Counted from the first letter of the stretch, positions 41,348 through 50,594 are shown. The stretch is DNA of 64,000 bases from Neoroseomonas oryzicola (GCF_012163135.1 NZ_JAAVUP010000006.1:1-64000), one strand, 5' to 3'. Numbers and translations are program-made. The notes: generated from the letters alone by a model not told the origin.

Positions 41348-42016
41348 TCACACGCCGATCAGCTGCGCGAGGCCCTCGATGCTCGTCGCCTGGTGGGCGC
41401 CGTAATAGGGGATCTCGGGCTCGTAGCCGCGGTTGATGTACAGCTTGTGCGTCACGCCAAGACCGTAGGCCGGGATCAGGTCGTAGCGGTAGCTCGCCGA
41501 GACGTGCAGCACGTCCTCAGGCCCGCAGCCGAGCATGTCGAACATGTACTCGAAGGCCTGCATGCGCGGCTTGTAGGCCTGCGCCTGCTGCGCCGTGTAG
41601 ACCTTGTGGAAGGGCGCTTCGAGCAGCGCGACATTCTTCAGGATCTGGTCGTCCGAGGCATTGGACAGCACCACCAGCGGAACGCGCGCGGCGACGCGCT
41701 TCAGTGGCTCCGGCACGTCCGGATGCGGGCCCCAGGTCGGGACCGCGTCGTAGATCGCCTGGCCATCGGCCTCGCGGAACGGGACGCCGTGGCGCTTGCA
41801 GGTTCGCTCCAGCGAGGCCTTGAGCACGTCGACGTACGGCTTCCAGGCGCCCAGCACCTCGTCGAAGCGGTACCAGCCGAAATCCTTCAGGAAGGCGTCC
41901 ATGCGCTCCGCCGGGACGCGGTCGGCCATGAGGCCGCGCGTGACGTCGCCGACCCGGAACCAGGTCAGCGTCCCATAGCAGTCGAAGGTCACGAACTTCG
42001 GCCGGATCACGCTCAT
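41348..42016 (-). CDS. HAD-superfamily hydrolase, haloacid dehalogenase type II-like
   Basis: The 222-residue HAD protein has the nucleophile loop TFDCYGTLTWF, VVLSNASDD (motif II), YKPRMQAFEYMFDML (motif III lysine) and HVSASYRYDLIPAYGLG (motif IV). It resembles L-2-haloacid dehalogenases, but many such proteins are phosphatases. It is transcribed with the downstream PuuB-like oxidase. A second protein of this family lies at 44709-45425, again beside a DAO oxidase. Confidence 0.87.
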   Translation of the reverse strand: MSVIRPKFVTFDCYGTLTWFRVGDVTRGLMADRVPAERMDAFLKDFGWYRFDEVLGAWKPYVDVLKASLERTCKRHGVPFREADGQAIYDAVPTWGPHPDVPEPLKRVAARVPLVVLSNASDDQILKNVALLEAPFHKVYTAQQAQAYKPRMQAFEYMFDMLGCGPEDVLHVSASYRYDLIPAYGLGVTHKLYINRGYEPEIPYYGAHQATSIEGLAQLIGV

Positions 42017-42235
42017 CGCGGGCACTCCCAGGTCTCTGCATCGCCATGCTATGCGGCCCGCGGGCGCAGGGAAGTCGCTGCATGCGCCCGCGCGGCGCAG
42101 ATCATGCCGTTTGCGCGTGGCCGCACGGCAGCGGCTGCCTGCGCGGCGAAGTGGAAAATCCCGAATCGCGACGACATTCGGAAGCCCATGCTTCGCAGGG
42201 CGGTCCAGCCTCGCGGTGCCGGACGGAGGATGAGG
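42017..42235. other. Divergent intergenic region HAD / GNAT
   Basis: The 219-bp gap between divergent starts holds promoters for both sides by position. I see no convincing -35/-10 pair, repeat or RNA fold in it. The lower-GC patch near 42150-42180 (GGAAAATCCCGAATCG) is the most likely promoter zone. Confidence 0.3.
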
Positions 42236-43090
42236 ATGAAGGCGAAGGTGGCACTGCAGCCGCTGATGCGGGCGCTGGTCCCGGGGGATCTCGTGGCGGC
42301 GCAGGGCTTGTCGGCCGCCGTCGCCTGGCCCCACCGCGTCGAGGACTGGCACTTCGCCCTCGCCCTCGGGGAGGGCTTCGCGCTCGAGGCCGGCGGCCGC
42401 CTGGTGGGCACCGCGATGTGCTGGCCCTTCGGGCCGGACTGGGGAACGCTCGGCATGGTCATCGTCGCGCCGGACCTGCAGGGACGCGGCCTGGGCGGGC
42501 GGCTGATGGATGCGGTGATGGCCGGCCTCGGCGCGCGGGGCATCCAGTTGCACGCCACCCCGGCGGGCGAACCGCTCTACGCGCGGCTCGGCTTCGCGCC
42601 GACCGCCACGATCCGCCAGCACCAGGGCGCCGCCTTCAGCGTCGGCTTCCATGCCCCGCGCGCGGGGGAACGCCTGCGCCCGGCGGGGCGCGCCGACCTC
42701 GCGGTGCTCGCCGCGCTCGACACCGCCGCGACCGGCATGGCGCGCGGCCAGCTGCTCGCCGCCCTGGTCGAGGATGCGGAAGGCATCGTGCTCGACCGCG
42801 ACGGGGTGGCGAGCGGCTTCGCCATGCTGCGCCGCTTCGGCCGCGGCAAGGTGATCGGCCCGGTGATCGCGCCGGACCCGGAGGCCGCGCGGCTGCTGGT
42901 GGCGCACTGGCTCGGCCACCGGCAGGGCGAGTTCATCCGCATCGACGTGACCGAGGATTCCCTGCTCTCCCCCTGGCTCCAGGATGTCGGCCTGCCGGAG
43001 GTCGACACCGTCACGCGCATGGTCCGCGGCCGCCCGCCGGCGCCGGCGGCCGTGCGCTCCTTCGCCCTCGTCAGCCAGGCGCTCGGCTGA
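42236..43090 (+). CDS. GNAT-family N-acetyltransferase with YitH-like C-terminal domain
   Basis: The 284-residue protein has a GNAT domain (about 1-130) with the acetyl-CoA loop VIVAPDLQGRGLGGRLMDAV and a second acetyltransferase-like domain (about 135-284), the arrangement of the YitH/HolE family. Start is set at 42236 because GGAGG lies 6 bases upstream; ATG 42230 would overlap it. Its stop shares one base with the next gene's ATG. The acceptor is unknown; an amine or amino acid would fit the neighbourhood. Confidence 0.85.
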   Translation: MKAKVALQPLMRALVPGDLVAAQGLSAAVAWPHRVEDWHFALALGEGFALEAGGRLVGTAMCWPFGPDWGTLGMVIVAPDLQGRGLGGRLMDAVMAGLGARGIQLHATPAGEPLYARLGFAPTATIRQHQGAAFSVGFHAPRAGERLRPAGRADLAVLAALDTAATGMARGQLLAALVEDAEGIVLDRDGVASGFAMLRRFGRGKVIGPVIAPDPEAARLLVAHWLGHRQGEFIRIDVTEDSLLSPWLQDVGLPEVDTVTRMVRGRPPAPAAVRSFALVSQALG

Positions 43091-44016
43091 TGGCGTTCCT
43101 CTACAAGGCGGACCCGGTCCTCGGCCGCGAATGGGCGCGGCTTTTCGCCGAACGCCGGCCCGACCTGCCCTTCCACATCTGGCCCGAGACCGGCAATCCG
43201 GCCGCGATCCGCTACATGGCGGCCTGGGTGCCGCAGCCCGACGTCGCGACGCGCTTCCCGAACCTCGAGGTGATGTTCTCGACCGGCGCGGGTGTCGACC
43301 AGTTCGACCTCTCGACGCTGCCGCCCGGCGTGCCGCTGGTGCGCATGATCGAACCCGGCATCATCGACGCCATGGTCGAATACGCGACCATGGCCGTGCT
43401 CGCGATCCATCGCGACATGCCCGACTACCTCAACCACCAGCGCGAGGGTGCCTGGCGGAAGATCCGCGTGCGGCGCGCGGCGACGCGGCGGGTCGGCATC
43501 CTGGGCCTGGGCGAGCTCGGCCGCGCGGTGCTGGCGGCGCTGGCCCCCTTCGGCTTCGCGCTGTCGGGCTGGAGCCGGTCCCCGCGCGCGGTGCCGGGCG
43601 TCACCTGCCACGCGGGCGCCGCGGCGCTGCCGGGCTTCCTGGCCGGTTGCGACATCCTGGTCTGCCTACTGCCGCTGACGGACCAGACACGCGGCATCCT
43701 GAACCGGGACCTGTTCGCGCGGCTGCCGAAGGGCGCCGCGCTGGTGAACACCGGGCGCGGGGGACATCTGGTGCAGCAGGATCTGCTGGCGGCGCTCGAC
43801 TCCGGGCAGCTGTCCAGCGCCATCCTCGACGTGACCGACCCCGAGCCGCTGCCGCAGGGCCACCCCTTCTGGACCCATCCGCGCATCTGGCTGACGCCGC
43901 ACATCGCCAGCATGACCCAGCCCGAGACGGCGGTGGAGGCGGTGCTCGCCAACCTCGAACGCCATGAGCGCGGCGAACCCATGGCCGGCGTGGTCGACCC
44001 GGCCCGCGGCTACTGA
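43090..44016 (+). CDS. Glyoxylate/hydroxypyruvate reductase A-like 2-hydroxyacid dehydrogenase
   Basis: The 308-residue D-isomer 2-hydroxyacid dehydrogenase of the GhrA type has the NAD(P) fold VGILGLGELGRAVLAAL, NTGRGGHLVQQDLL (catalytic Arg region) and the catalytic His in WLTPHIASMTQPE. It reduces glyoxylate, hydroxypyruvate or similar 2-oxoacids. It overlaps the GNAT gene by one base and is followed by an Lrp regulator on the same strand. Confidence 0.9.
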   Translation: MAFLYKADPVLGREWARLFAERRPDLPFHIWPETGNPAAIRYMAAWVPQPDVATRFPNLEVMFSTGAGVDQFDLSTLPPGVPLVRMIEPGIIDAMVEYATMAVLAIHRDMPDYLNHQREGAWRKIRVRRAATRRVGILGLGELGRAVLAALAPFGFALSGWSRSPRAVPGVTCHAGAAALPGFLAGCDILVCLLPLTDQTRGILNRDLFARLPKGAALVNTGRGGHLVQQDLLAALDSGQLSSAILDVTDPEPLPQGHPFWTHPRIWLTPHIASMTQPETAVEAVLANLERHERGEPMAGVVDPARGY

Positions 44017-44030
44017 CCCTGCGGCGGTGC

Positions 44031-44060
44031 TTGTCATCGCGCCGCCGCAGATCCTACCGT
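44031..44060 (+). promoter_or_regulatory. Candidate promoter of the Lrp-family gene
   Basis: TTGTCA (44031-44036) and TACCGT (44055-44060) are separated by 18 bases, placing the start of transcription about 18 bases before the ATG at 44085. Confidence 0.42.
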
Positions 44061-44084
44061 CCGGTCCAGGGAGATTTCACCGCG

Positions 44085-44576
44085 ATGGACCCGGGCCTGC
44101 CGAAGCTGGACCGCATCGACCTGCGCATCCTCGCGCATCTGCAGAAGAATGCGCGGGTGACGAATGTCGAGCTCGCGGACGCGGTGGGCCTGTCCGCGAG
44201 CCCCTGCCTGGTGCGCGTCAAGCGGCTCGAGAAGGCGGGCTACATCCTCGGCTACGGCGCCGACATCTCGATGCGGAAGCTGGGCGACACCACCTCGATC
44301 TTCACCGAGGTGACGCTCGCCGACCACCGGATGCAGGATTTCTCCCGCTTCGAGACGGCAATCCGCGGCGTCGACGAAGTGCTCGAATGCCATCTGGTCA
44401 GCGGCGGCTACGACTATATGCTGAAGTTCCTCACCCGCAGCATCCAGCACTACCAGGAGATCATCGAGGAGCTGCTGGCGCGCAACATCGGCATCGAGAA
44501 GTACTTCAGCTACGTCGTCATCAAGTCGGTCTTCGTGAAGCGGCACTACCCGCTGGAGAAGTTCTTCGACACCTGA
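44085..44576 (+). CDS. Lrp/AsnC-family transcriptional regulator
   Basis: The 163-residue regulator has an N-terminal HTH (about 8-55, LDRIDLRILAHLQKNARVTNVELADAVGLS) and a RAM effector domain (about 75-150, DFSRFETAIRGVDEVLECHLVSGGYDYMLK in parts). ATG 44085 gives the normal family N-terminus; an open frame from 44031 is rejected because it would include the predicted promoter. It likely senses an amino acid and controls the surrounding oxidase, HAD or reductase genes. Confidence 0.9.
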   Translation: MDPGLPKLDRIDLRILAHLQKNARVTNVELADAVGLSASPCLVRVKRLEKAGYILGYGADISMRKLGDTTSIFTEVTLADHRMQDFSRFETAIRGVDEVLECHLVSGGYDYMLKFLTRSIQHYQEIIEELLARNIGIEKYFSYVVIKSVFVKRHYPLEKFFDT

Positions 44577-44592
44577 CCGCAGGGGATCCTGC

Positions 44593-44607
44593 CGCGGCCG
44601 GGCCGCG
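44593..44607 (+). terminator. GC-rich hairpin after the Lrp gene
   Basis: CGCGGC-CGG-GCCGCG makes a 6-bp stem with a 3-base loop 16 bases after the stop, directly behind a weaker GCAGG/CCTGC hairpin (44579-44592). No T-run follows. Confidence 0.35.
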
Positions 44608-44708
44608 ATACGGGATCATGCGCCGCCGCGGTCCCCGCTTCGCGCCGGCGCTGCCGCCGGGCGGCGCGCAGAGTGACGACATCGTATCCAGGAACGAGGA
44701 AGCATCCC

Positions 44709-45425
44709 ATGGCGGAGCGTGAACCGAAGGTCCTGACCTTCGACGTGGTCGGCACCATCATCGACTTCGAGGCGGGGCTGCTCGCCTATCTGCGTGGCGC
44801 CTGCGGCGCTGCGGCGGAAAAGGTGACCGACGCCGCCATCCTCGACGCCTATCGCCTGTCGCGCGGGTCGAAGGAGGCCTGGCGCTTCCCCGACGACCTC
44901 GAACGGGTCTACGGGGAGATCGCGCCGCAGTTCGGCCTGCCGGCCGATGCGGCCATCGCCAAGGGCTTCGCGCAATCGGCCCGCGACTGGCCGCCCTTCG
45001 CGGATTCGATCGAGGCGCTGCAGCGTCTCGGCCGGCGCTACAAGCTCGTCGCCATGACCAATGCGGCACGCTGGGCGCTGGACCTGATGTCCGCGCGGCT
45101 GGGCCATCCCTTCCACGACACGGTCACGGCGGACGAGGCGCTCTGCGAGAAGCCCGACCCGCAATACTTCGCCTTCACCCGCGGGCGGCTGAGCCGCGAC
45201 GGCTTCACGCAGGCCGACATCCTGCATGTCGCGCAGAGCCAGTACCACGACATCGGCGTGGCCAGGCGCCTCGGCTACACGGTGTGCTGGATCGAACGGC
45301 GCATGGGCATGAAGGGGGCCGGCGGCACCATCGCCGCGGAACGCACCGAGCCGCACTATCACTTCGCGACGCTGCGGGAACTCGCCGACCATGCCGAGGC
45401 CGGACGGCTGGTGATGCGGACCTAG
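44709..45425 (+). CDS. HAD-superfamily hydrolase, haloacid dehalogenase type II-like
   Basis: The 238-residue HAD protein has TFDVVGTIIDFEAGL (nucleophile Asp), VAMTNAARW, CEKPDPQYFAFTRG (Lys motif) and HVAQSQYHDIGVARRLG (metal-binding Asp). It is a homologue of 41348-42016. The start MAEREPKVLTF is used; the region before it lacks coding character. It converges on an FAD oxidase at 45447, repeating the HAD plus DAO oxidase pairing. Confidence 0.86.
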   Translation: MAEREPKVLTFDVVGTIIDFEAGLLAYLRGACGAAAEKVTDAAILDAYRLSRGSKEAWRFPDDLERVYGEIAPQFGLPADAAIAKGFAQSARDWPPFADSIEALQRLGRRYKLVAMTNAARWALDLMSARLGHPFHDTVTADEALCEKPDPQYFAFTRGRLSRDGFTQADILHVAQSQYHDIGVARRLGYTVCWIERRMGMKGAGGTIAAERTEPHYHFATLRELADHAEAGRLVMRT

Positions 45426-45446
45426 AGCCGTTTCCGTTCGCCTGCG

Positions 45447-46730
45447 CTACAGACCCAGGCGATCCCGGATCCGCCCTTCCATCACCTTCGCCATGACGCC
45501 CATGCGCCAGAAGCGATGGAAGGCGATGGGGCGGATCCCGGTGACCGGCATCGCGATGTCGCCCGCCGGCGTGCCGGAGACGAGCCGCGCGATCTCCCCG
45601 CCCATGGCCGTCGCCAGCGCGACGCCGCGCCCGTTGTAGCCGAGGCACGCATAAAGACCCGGCGCCGGCGCGTGGATGTGCGGATAATGGTCCTTCGTCA
45701 TGGCCAGCTGGCCGTTCCACCCATGCGTCCACGTCGCGCCGCGCAGCTGCGGCCAGAGCGTTTCCGCATAGTCGATCAGGTATTGCACCGACCGGTGGTC
45801 GGCGATCGGCCGCTGCGGGCCGCGCCCGCCGATCAGCAGCCGTCCTGCCTGGTCGACCCGCAGATACACGGTGATGTGCCCGCTTTCGTAGAGCGATCCG
45901 CGGTGCGGCATGATGCCCGCCACGATCCCGGGGTCGAGCGGCGCGGTCGCGGCGATCGAGCTGAACACCGGCACCACTGATTCCCGCAACCCCGGCCACA
46001 GCCCGTCCGTGTAGCCGTTGGTGGCGAGCACGACATGGTCGGCGCGCACCGTCCCCGTCGGGGTGGTGGCGTGCCAGGACCCCGCCTCGCGCCGCAGCGA
46101 GGTGACGCGCGTGTGGCCATGCACGATCGCGCCGGCGCGCTGCGCGGCCCCGGCCAGGCCGCGCGCATAGTCGAGCGGCTGGACGTCGCCCCCGCTCGCA
46201 TCCAGCATCACCGCGAGGTAGCGGTCATGCCCGGTCGCGGCGCGGGCCGCCTCCCCTTCCAGCAGCGTCACCGGCATGCCGCGCCGGATGCCCTGCTCGG
46301 CGGATCGCCGCACGCCATCCGCATGGCGGGGCTGATAGGCGGCGCGCATCGTCCCGCCCTGCCGCGCATCACAGGCGATCTGCCAGCGGCGGATCAGCCC
46401 GAAGGTGGTCTCCGGCGCACCCCAGGCGAAGCGGACCATGCGCGCGCCGAGCTCCGGCCCGAAGTCGCGCTCGACCTCGTCCGGATCGAACTTCAGGCCA
46501 GGGTTCACCTGCCCGCCATTGCGCCCCGAGGCACCCCAGCCCGGCTCCGCGGCCTCGAGCACCATGGTGCGCGTGCCTGCCTCGGCCAGGTGCAGCGCGG
46601 TGGACAGCCCGGTGAAGCCCGCGCCGACCACCAGCACATCGACCGAGGCATCGCCGTCGAGCGGCGGCGTATGGGGCGCCGGGCGCGCGGTCGCGGCATA
46701 GAGGCTCGGCGGCAGGGTCGGTGCGGTCAT
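45447..46730 (-). CDS. FAD-dependent amine oxidase (DAO/PuuB family)
   Basis: The 427-residue enzyme has VLVVGAGFTGLSTALHLAEAG near residue 32, GASGRNGGQVNPG near 66 and a C-terminal GYNGRGVALATAMGGEIA. It is the same family as 40063-41340 and 60523-61854, but clearly diverged. It oxidises an amine substrate that the sequence does not reveal. It is divergent from the nitronate monooxygenase gene. Confidence 0.89.
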   Translation of the reverse strand: MTAPTLPPSLYAATARPAPHTPPLDGDASVDVLVVGAGFTGLSTALHLAEAGTRTMVLEAAEPGWGASGRNGGQVNPGLKFDPDEVERDFGPELGARMVRFAWGAPETTFGLIRRWQIACDARQGGTMRAAYQPRHADGVRRSAEQGIRRGMPVTLLEGEAARAATGHDRYLAVMLDASGGDVQPLDYARGLAGAAQRAGAIVHGHTRVTSLRREAGSWHATTPTGTVRADHVVLATNGYTDGLWPGLRESVVPVFSSIAATAPLDPGIVAGIMPHRGSLYESGHITVYLRVDQAGRLLIGGRGPQRPIADHRSVQYLIDYAETLWPQLRGATWTHGWNGQLAMTKDHYPHIHAPAPGLYACLGYNGRGVALATAMGGEIARLVSGTPAGDIAMPVTGIRPIAFHRFWRMGVMAKVMEGRIRDRLGL

Positions 46731-47004
46731 CGGTCAGCCCGTCGGCAAGGCGTTCACACGGAGCACGCGCGTCACCATGCCCGCAGCCTCGGAGGATGCG
46801 GCACGGCCGGTCGCCGCGAAAGTCCCGGTCTCTGCTGTCCCGCCGCAGATCGCCCGCTGGCTCCTTCCGGCCCGGCGCTGCGTGCGCCGCCGGTCCACCG
46901 GTTCCCCACCGAATCGCGATCGCCTAGGCTCGGCTTCCAGAGGAAACGGTGCAGGCGGGCTGTCGCAGGACACGCCTTCCGCGCGACAGGAGAACGGAAC
47001 GCCG
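46731..47004. other. Divergent intergenic region oxidase / nitronate monooxygenase
   Basis: This 274-bp gap contains no gene I can support. TAGGCT at 46925-46930 with TTCCCC 17 bases upstream is a possible weak promoter for the nitronate monooxygenase; an AGGAGAA ribosome site lies at 46988-46994. Confidence 0.3.
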
Positions 47005-47940
47005 ATGCCCATTCCCGCGATCTTCGAGGGCCGCCTGTCCGTGCCCGTCGTCGCCTCGCCGCAATTCCTCGTCTCGGGGCCCGACTATGTGGTGGAGGCC
47101 TGCCGGGCCGGGGTAGTCGGCACCTTCCCCGCCCTGAACCAGCGCACCACCGAGGGCTACGACGCCTGGCTCGCGCAGATCGGAGAGCGCCTCGCCGCCA
47201 TCCCGCGTGCCGCGCCCTTCGGCATCAACCTGATCGTCCACAAGTCCAACGCGCGCCTCAAGGACGACCTCGCCGCGACGGTGCGGCACAAGGTGCCGCT
47301 GGTGATCACCTCCCTCGGCATCGTGCCCGAGGTGATCGCCGCGGTGCAGTCCTATGGCGGCCTGGTCTTCCACGACGTGACCAACATGCGCCACGCGGTG
47401 AAGGCGATCGAAGGCGGGGTGGACGGGCTGATCGCGGTCTGCGCCGGTGCCGGCGGCCATGCCGGGCGGCTCAGCCCCTTCGCGCTGCTGCCGGAACTGC
47501 GCGCGATCTACGCGGGCCCGCTGCTGATGGGGGGCGCGATCTCGACCGGGCGGCACATCGCCGCGGCGCTCATGCTCGGCGCCGACATGGCCTATATGGG
47601 CACGCGCTTCATCGCGGTGCGCGAAAGCATGGCCGTGCAGGCGCACAAGGACATGGTGGTGCAGGCGAAGGCCGCCGACATTGTCTACACGCCCGCCATC
47701 AGCGGGGTGCACGCCAACTTCCTTCGCGCGAGCATCGCAGCCGCGGGCCTCGATCCCGACAACCTGCCCGAGGCCGCCGGCACCCATGTCGGCGACCATG
47801 ACAAGCGCCCGTGGAAGAACATCTGGTCGGCCGGGCAGGGCGTTGGCGCGATCGAGGACGTGCCCTCGATCGCCGAACTCGTCGCCCGGCTCGGCGCGGA
47901 GTATCGCGCCGCGCTGCGCGAGGCCGCCGCCGCGGCCTAG
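47005..47940 (+). CDS. Nitronate monooxygenase (2-nitropropane dioxygenase family)
   Basis: The 311-residue FMN-dependent TIM barrel has SVPVVASPQFLVSGPDYV at the N-terminus, the active-site loop AVCAGAGGHAGR with the conserved His, and MGGAISTGRHIAAALMLGADMAYMGTRF. It oxidises alkyl nitronates such as propionate-3-nitronate. The start is after AGGAGAA at 46988. Its TAG stop forms a CTAG overlap with the stop of the convergent MarR gene. Confidence 0.9.
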   Translation: MPIPAIFEGRLSVPVVASPQFLVSGPDYVVEACRAGVVGTFPALNQRTTEGYDAWLAQIGERLAAIPRAAPFGINLIVHKSNARLKDDLAATVRHKVPLVITSLGIVPEVIAAVQSYGGLVFHDVTNMRHAVKAIEGGVDGLIAVCAGAGGHAGRLSPFALLPELRAIYAGPLLMGGAISTGRHIAAALMLGADMAYMGTRFIAVRESMAVQAHKDMVVQAKAADIVYTPAISGVHANFLRASIAAAGLDPDNLPEAAGTHVGDHDKRPWKNIWSAGQGVGAIEDVPSIAELVARLGAEYRAALREAAAAA

Positions 47941-48431
47941 AGGCTTTCCCCGCGCAGCCTGGCGCCGAGCCGGCTGCGCAGCGCGGTGAGGACGCGATCC
48001 GCGGCCTCGACATCCTCGCGCGGCAGGCCGCGCAGCAAGGTCTCGTTCAGTTCGCGCCCGACCGCGATCATGCGGTCGAGCACGCGCCCGCCCCGCGCGG
48101 TGAGATAGACGCGGTTCAGCCGCCGGTCCGAGGCATCCGGCCGGCGGGACACCAGGCCCGCCGCCTCGAGCCTTGCGGCCATCGCGCCAGCGGCCACCTT
48201 GCCCAGCCCCAGCACGCGCGCGAGTTCCGCCTGCGTCATGCCGCCCGCCGGGTCATGCCGCGTGAGCTGCGCCAGCGCCCACCACTGCGCGCGCGTGACG
48301 CCATGCGGCTTCATCGCCTGGTCGAACACGGTCTGCCGCAAACGGGAGACATCGTGCACCAGGAAGCCGATGCGGAACTCGCTGCTGCCGCGCGTGGCGC
48401 GGATCCGGGGCGCGTCGGCCGCGCGGCTCAT
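47937..48431 (-). CDS. MarR-family transcriptional regulator
   Basis: The 164-residue winged-helix regulator has its HTH at about 60-110 (MTQAELARVLGLGKVAAGAMAARLEAAGLVSRR in parts) and wing DASDRRLNRVYLTARG. The start MSRAADAPR overlaps the TctC stop by 4 bp (48428-48431), so it is co-translated with the TctC-CoA-transferase genes and may control them in response to an aromatic or carboxylate ligand. Confidence 0.88.
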   Translation of the reverse strand: MSRAADAPRIRATRGSSEFRIGFLVHDVSRLRQTVFDQAMKPHGVTRAQWWALAQLTRHDPAGGMTQAELARVLGLGKVAAGAMAARLEAAGLVSRRPDASDRRLNRVYLTARGGRVLDRMIAVGRELNETLLRGLPREDVEAADRVLTALRSRLGARLRGESL

Positions 48432-49390
48432 TCGCGCGGAAGGCCCGCGGCCTGGGCGATGCGGCCCCATTGCTCGATCTCGCGGGCCTGGAAGCGCGCG
48501 AGATCCTCCGGCGTACCGGTCGAGGAGACGAGACCAAGGCCGAGCGAGTACCGGCGGCCCTCCTCGCTGTCGAGCACGGCGCGGATCTCGCGGTTCAGTC
48601 GGGTGATCGCCGCCTCCGGGCTGCGCGACGGCAGGAAGACCGCGACCCAGGAGGCAAAGTCGTAGCCGGGCACGCCGGCTTCCTGCAGCGTCGGAACGTC
48701 AGGCAACATCGGGATGCGCTGCGCCGGCGTGACGCCGAGCGCGCGCAGCGTGCCCGCGCGGACATGCTCGCCCGCCGAGGCCAGGTCGCTCACCATGAAG
48801 TGCAGCCGGCCCGCGAGCAGGTCGGTCACCGCCGCGGGCGTGCCGCGATAGGAGATACGTTCCGCCGAGATGCCCGTGATGCTGATCAGTAGCTGCGCCG
48901 CGGCCAGGCTGCCGATGTTGCCGGTCCCGTAGTTGAGGCTGTTCCCCCGCGCCTTGGCCTCCGTGATGAAGCCCGCCACGTCGGTCGCCGGAAAGTCGGC
49001 CCGGACCATCAGCACCAGCGGGGCGATGCTGGTCAGAGTCACCGGCGCGAAGTCGCGGACCGGATCGTAGCCGGGCTCGCGCATCAGGTGCACGGCCGCG
49101 GCATGGGTCGAGTTGGTGGCGAAGAGGAAGCTGTGCCCGTCCGGCGCCGCGCGCGCGGCCTGCCGCGCGGCGATGGCGCCGTTGCCGCCCGTGACGTTCT
49201 CGACGACGACCGGCTGGCCCAGGCTGCGCGAGATGCGCTCCGCGACGAAGCGCGCCACGCCATCCGTCGCGCTGCCGGGCGGAAAGGGAACGATGGCGCG
49301 CAGGGGTCGCGTGGGGAAGGCGTCGCCGCCCTGCGCCTGAGCGGCGAAGGGCAGCAAGGGCGTGGCGAGGACGAGCCTTCGTCCGATCAT
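48428..49390 (-). CDS. TctC/Bug-family extracytoplasmic binding protein
   Basis: The 320-residue precursor has signal peptide MIGRRLVLATPLLPFAAQAQG and Bug core motifs FPTRPLRAIVPFPPGSATDGVARF, EPGYDPVRDFAPV and ISYRGTPAAVTDLLAGRLHFM. The start at 49390 gives a normal signal peptide; the open frame upstream does not. It sits 13 bp after the CoA-transferase gene, implying it binds the acid that the transferase activates. Confidence 0.9.
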   Translation of the reverse strand: MIGRRLVLATPLLPFAAQAQGGDAFPTRPLRAIVPFPPGSATDGVARFVAERISRSLGQPVVVENVTGGNGAIAARQAARAAPDGHSFLFATNSTHAAAVHLMREPGYDPVRDFAPVTLTSIAPLVLMVRADFPATDVAGFITEAKARGNSLNYGTGNIGSLAAAQLLISITGISAERISYRGTPAAVTDLLAGRLHFMVSDLASAGEHVRAGTLRALGVTPAQRIPMLPDVPTLQEAGVPGYDFASWVAVFLPSRSPEAAITRLNREIRAVLDSEEGRRYSLGLGLVSSTGTPEDLARFQAREIEQWGRIAQAAGLPRE

Positions 49391-49403
49391 CGGGACCTTC
49401 CTC

Positions 49404-50594
49404 TCACGACGTGCCGAGCGCGCCGGCGGCGCGCAGCCCGGCGATCTCGTCTGCACCGAAACCATAGGATGCCAGGGCCTCGGCCGAATGCTGGCCGAGC
49501 ATCGGCGGCGGCGATCCGACTGTCCGCTTCCTGCCGTCGAACTGGATCGGCTGCGCCATCGTCTTCAGTGGGCCGAGCTGCGGGTGGTCGTAGTCCATGA
49601 CCATGCCGCGCGCGGCCATGTGCGGATGCGCCAGCATGTCGGCGATGGTGTTCACCGCCGCGCAGGGGATGCCGATGCGCAGGCAGAACTCCACCCAGTC
49701 ATCGGCACGGCGCGTGGCGACGATCGCCTGCAGGACGGCCACGGTCTCGGCGAAGTTGGCCACCCGGTCGGCATTGGTGCGGAAGCGTGGATCCTCGGCC
49801 AGTTCCGGACGCTCGACGCCGGCGGTGAAGCGGCGCCAGAGATTGTCGTTGGCGATGCCGATCAGCACCGGCCGGTCGGCCGCGTCGAAGGCCTGGTACG
49901 GGCAGAGAGATTCATGGCCGGACCCGCACTTCTCCGGCAGGCTCCCCTTCTCCCAGAAGATCTGGAAGTTGTAGCCGAGCAGCGCCGCGGCGGTCTCGAA
50001 CAGCGAGACCTCGAGCCGGCATCCCTGTCCGGTGCGATGGCGTTCCAGCAGCGCGGCGAGAATGCCGGAGAAGGCATTCATCCCCGTCGACTGGTCGATC
50101 GGGGAGAAGGGGCTGCGCGCCGGGCCGCCGCCGCGCTCACCCGTCATCGCCATGATGCCGCTGAAGGCCTGTAGGATGACGTCGTAGCCGAGCCCGTCCT
50201 TCAGCGGCCCGGTCCGCCCGAAGCCGGAGATGGAGCAGTAGACCAGGCGCGGGTTCAGCGCGCGCATCTCCTCCGCCCCGATGCCCAGGCGGTCGGCGAC
50301 GCCCGTCGCATAGGATTCGATCAGCACATCCGCCTGCGCGGCCATGCGGCGTGCGGCGTCGCGCCCCGCCTCGGTCTTGAGGTCGAGCGCGAGCGACTTC
50401 TTGTTGCGGTTCGCGCTGAGGAACACCGCGCCGACACCGCCGCGGAAGGGTGGCCAGCCGCGCGTGTCGTCGCCGCCGCGCGGCGGCTCGATCTTCGTCA
50501 CCTCGGCACCGAGATCGCCCAGCCACTGCGCACAGAGCGGCCCCGCCAGCACCTTGGAGAAATCCAGGACGCGGATCCCTGCGAGCGGCGTCAC
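49404..50594 (-). CDS. Class III (CaiB/BaiF) CoA-transferase
   Basis: The 396-residue protein reads VTPLAGIRVLDFSKVLAGPLC at the N-terminus, has FGRTGPLKDGLGYDVILQAFSG with the catalytic Asp in GYD, and STGMNAFSGILAALLERHRTGQG. It moves CoA between acids such as succinate and a substrate. The GTG start at 50594 is chosen because the family begins exactly there; GTG 50603 is possible, and a much longer open frame would cross the divergent promoter. First gene of a CoA-transferase-TctC-MarR operon. Confidence 0.9.
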   Translation of the reverse strand: MTPLAGIRVLDFSKVLAGPLCAQWLGDLGAEVTKIEPPRGGDDTRGWPPFRGGVGAVFLSANRNKKSLALDLKTEAGRDAARRMAAQADVLIESYATGVADRLGIGAEEMRALNPRLVYCSISGFGRTGPLKDGLGYDVILQAFSGIMAMTGERGGGPARSPFSPIDQSTGMNAFSGILAALLERHRTGQGCRLEVSLFETAAALLGYNFQIFWEKGSLPEKCGSGHESLCPYQAFDAADRPVLIGIANDNLWRRFTAGVERPELAEDPRFRTNADRVANFAETVAVLQAIVATRRADDWVEFCLRIGIPCAAVNTIADMLAHPHMAARGMVMDYDHPQLGPLKTMAQPIQFDGRKRTVGSPPPMLGQHSAEALASYGFGADEIAGLRAAGALGTS

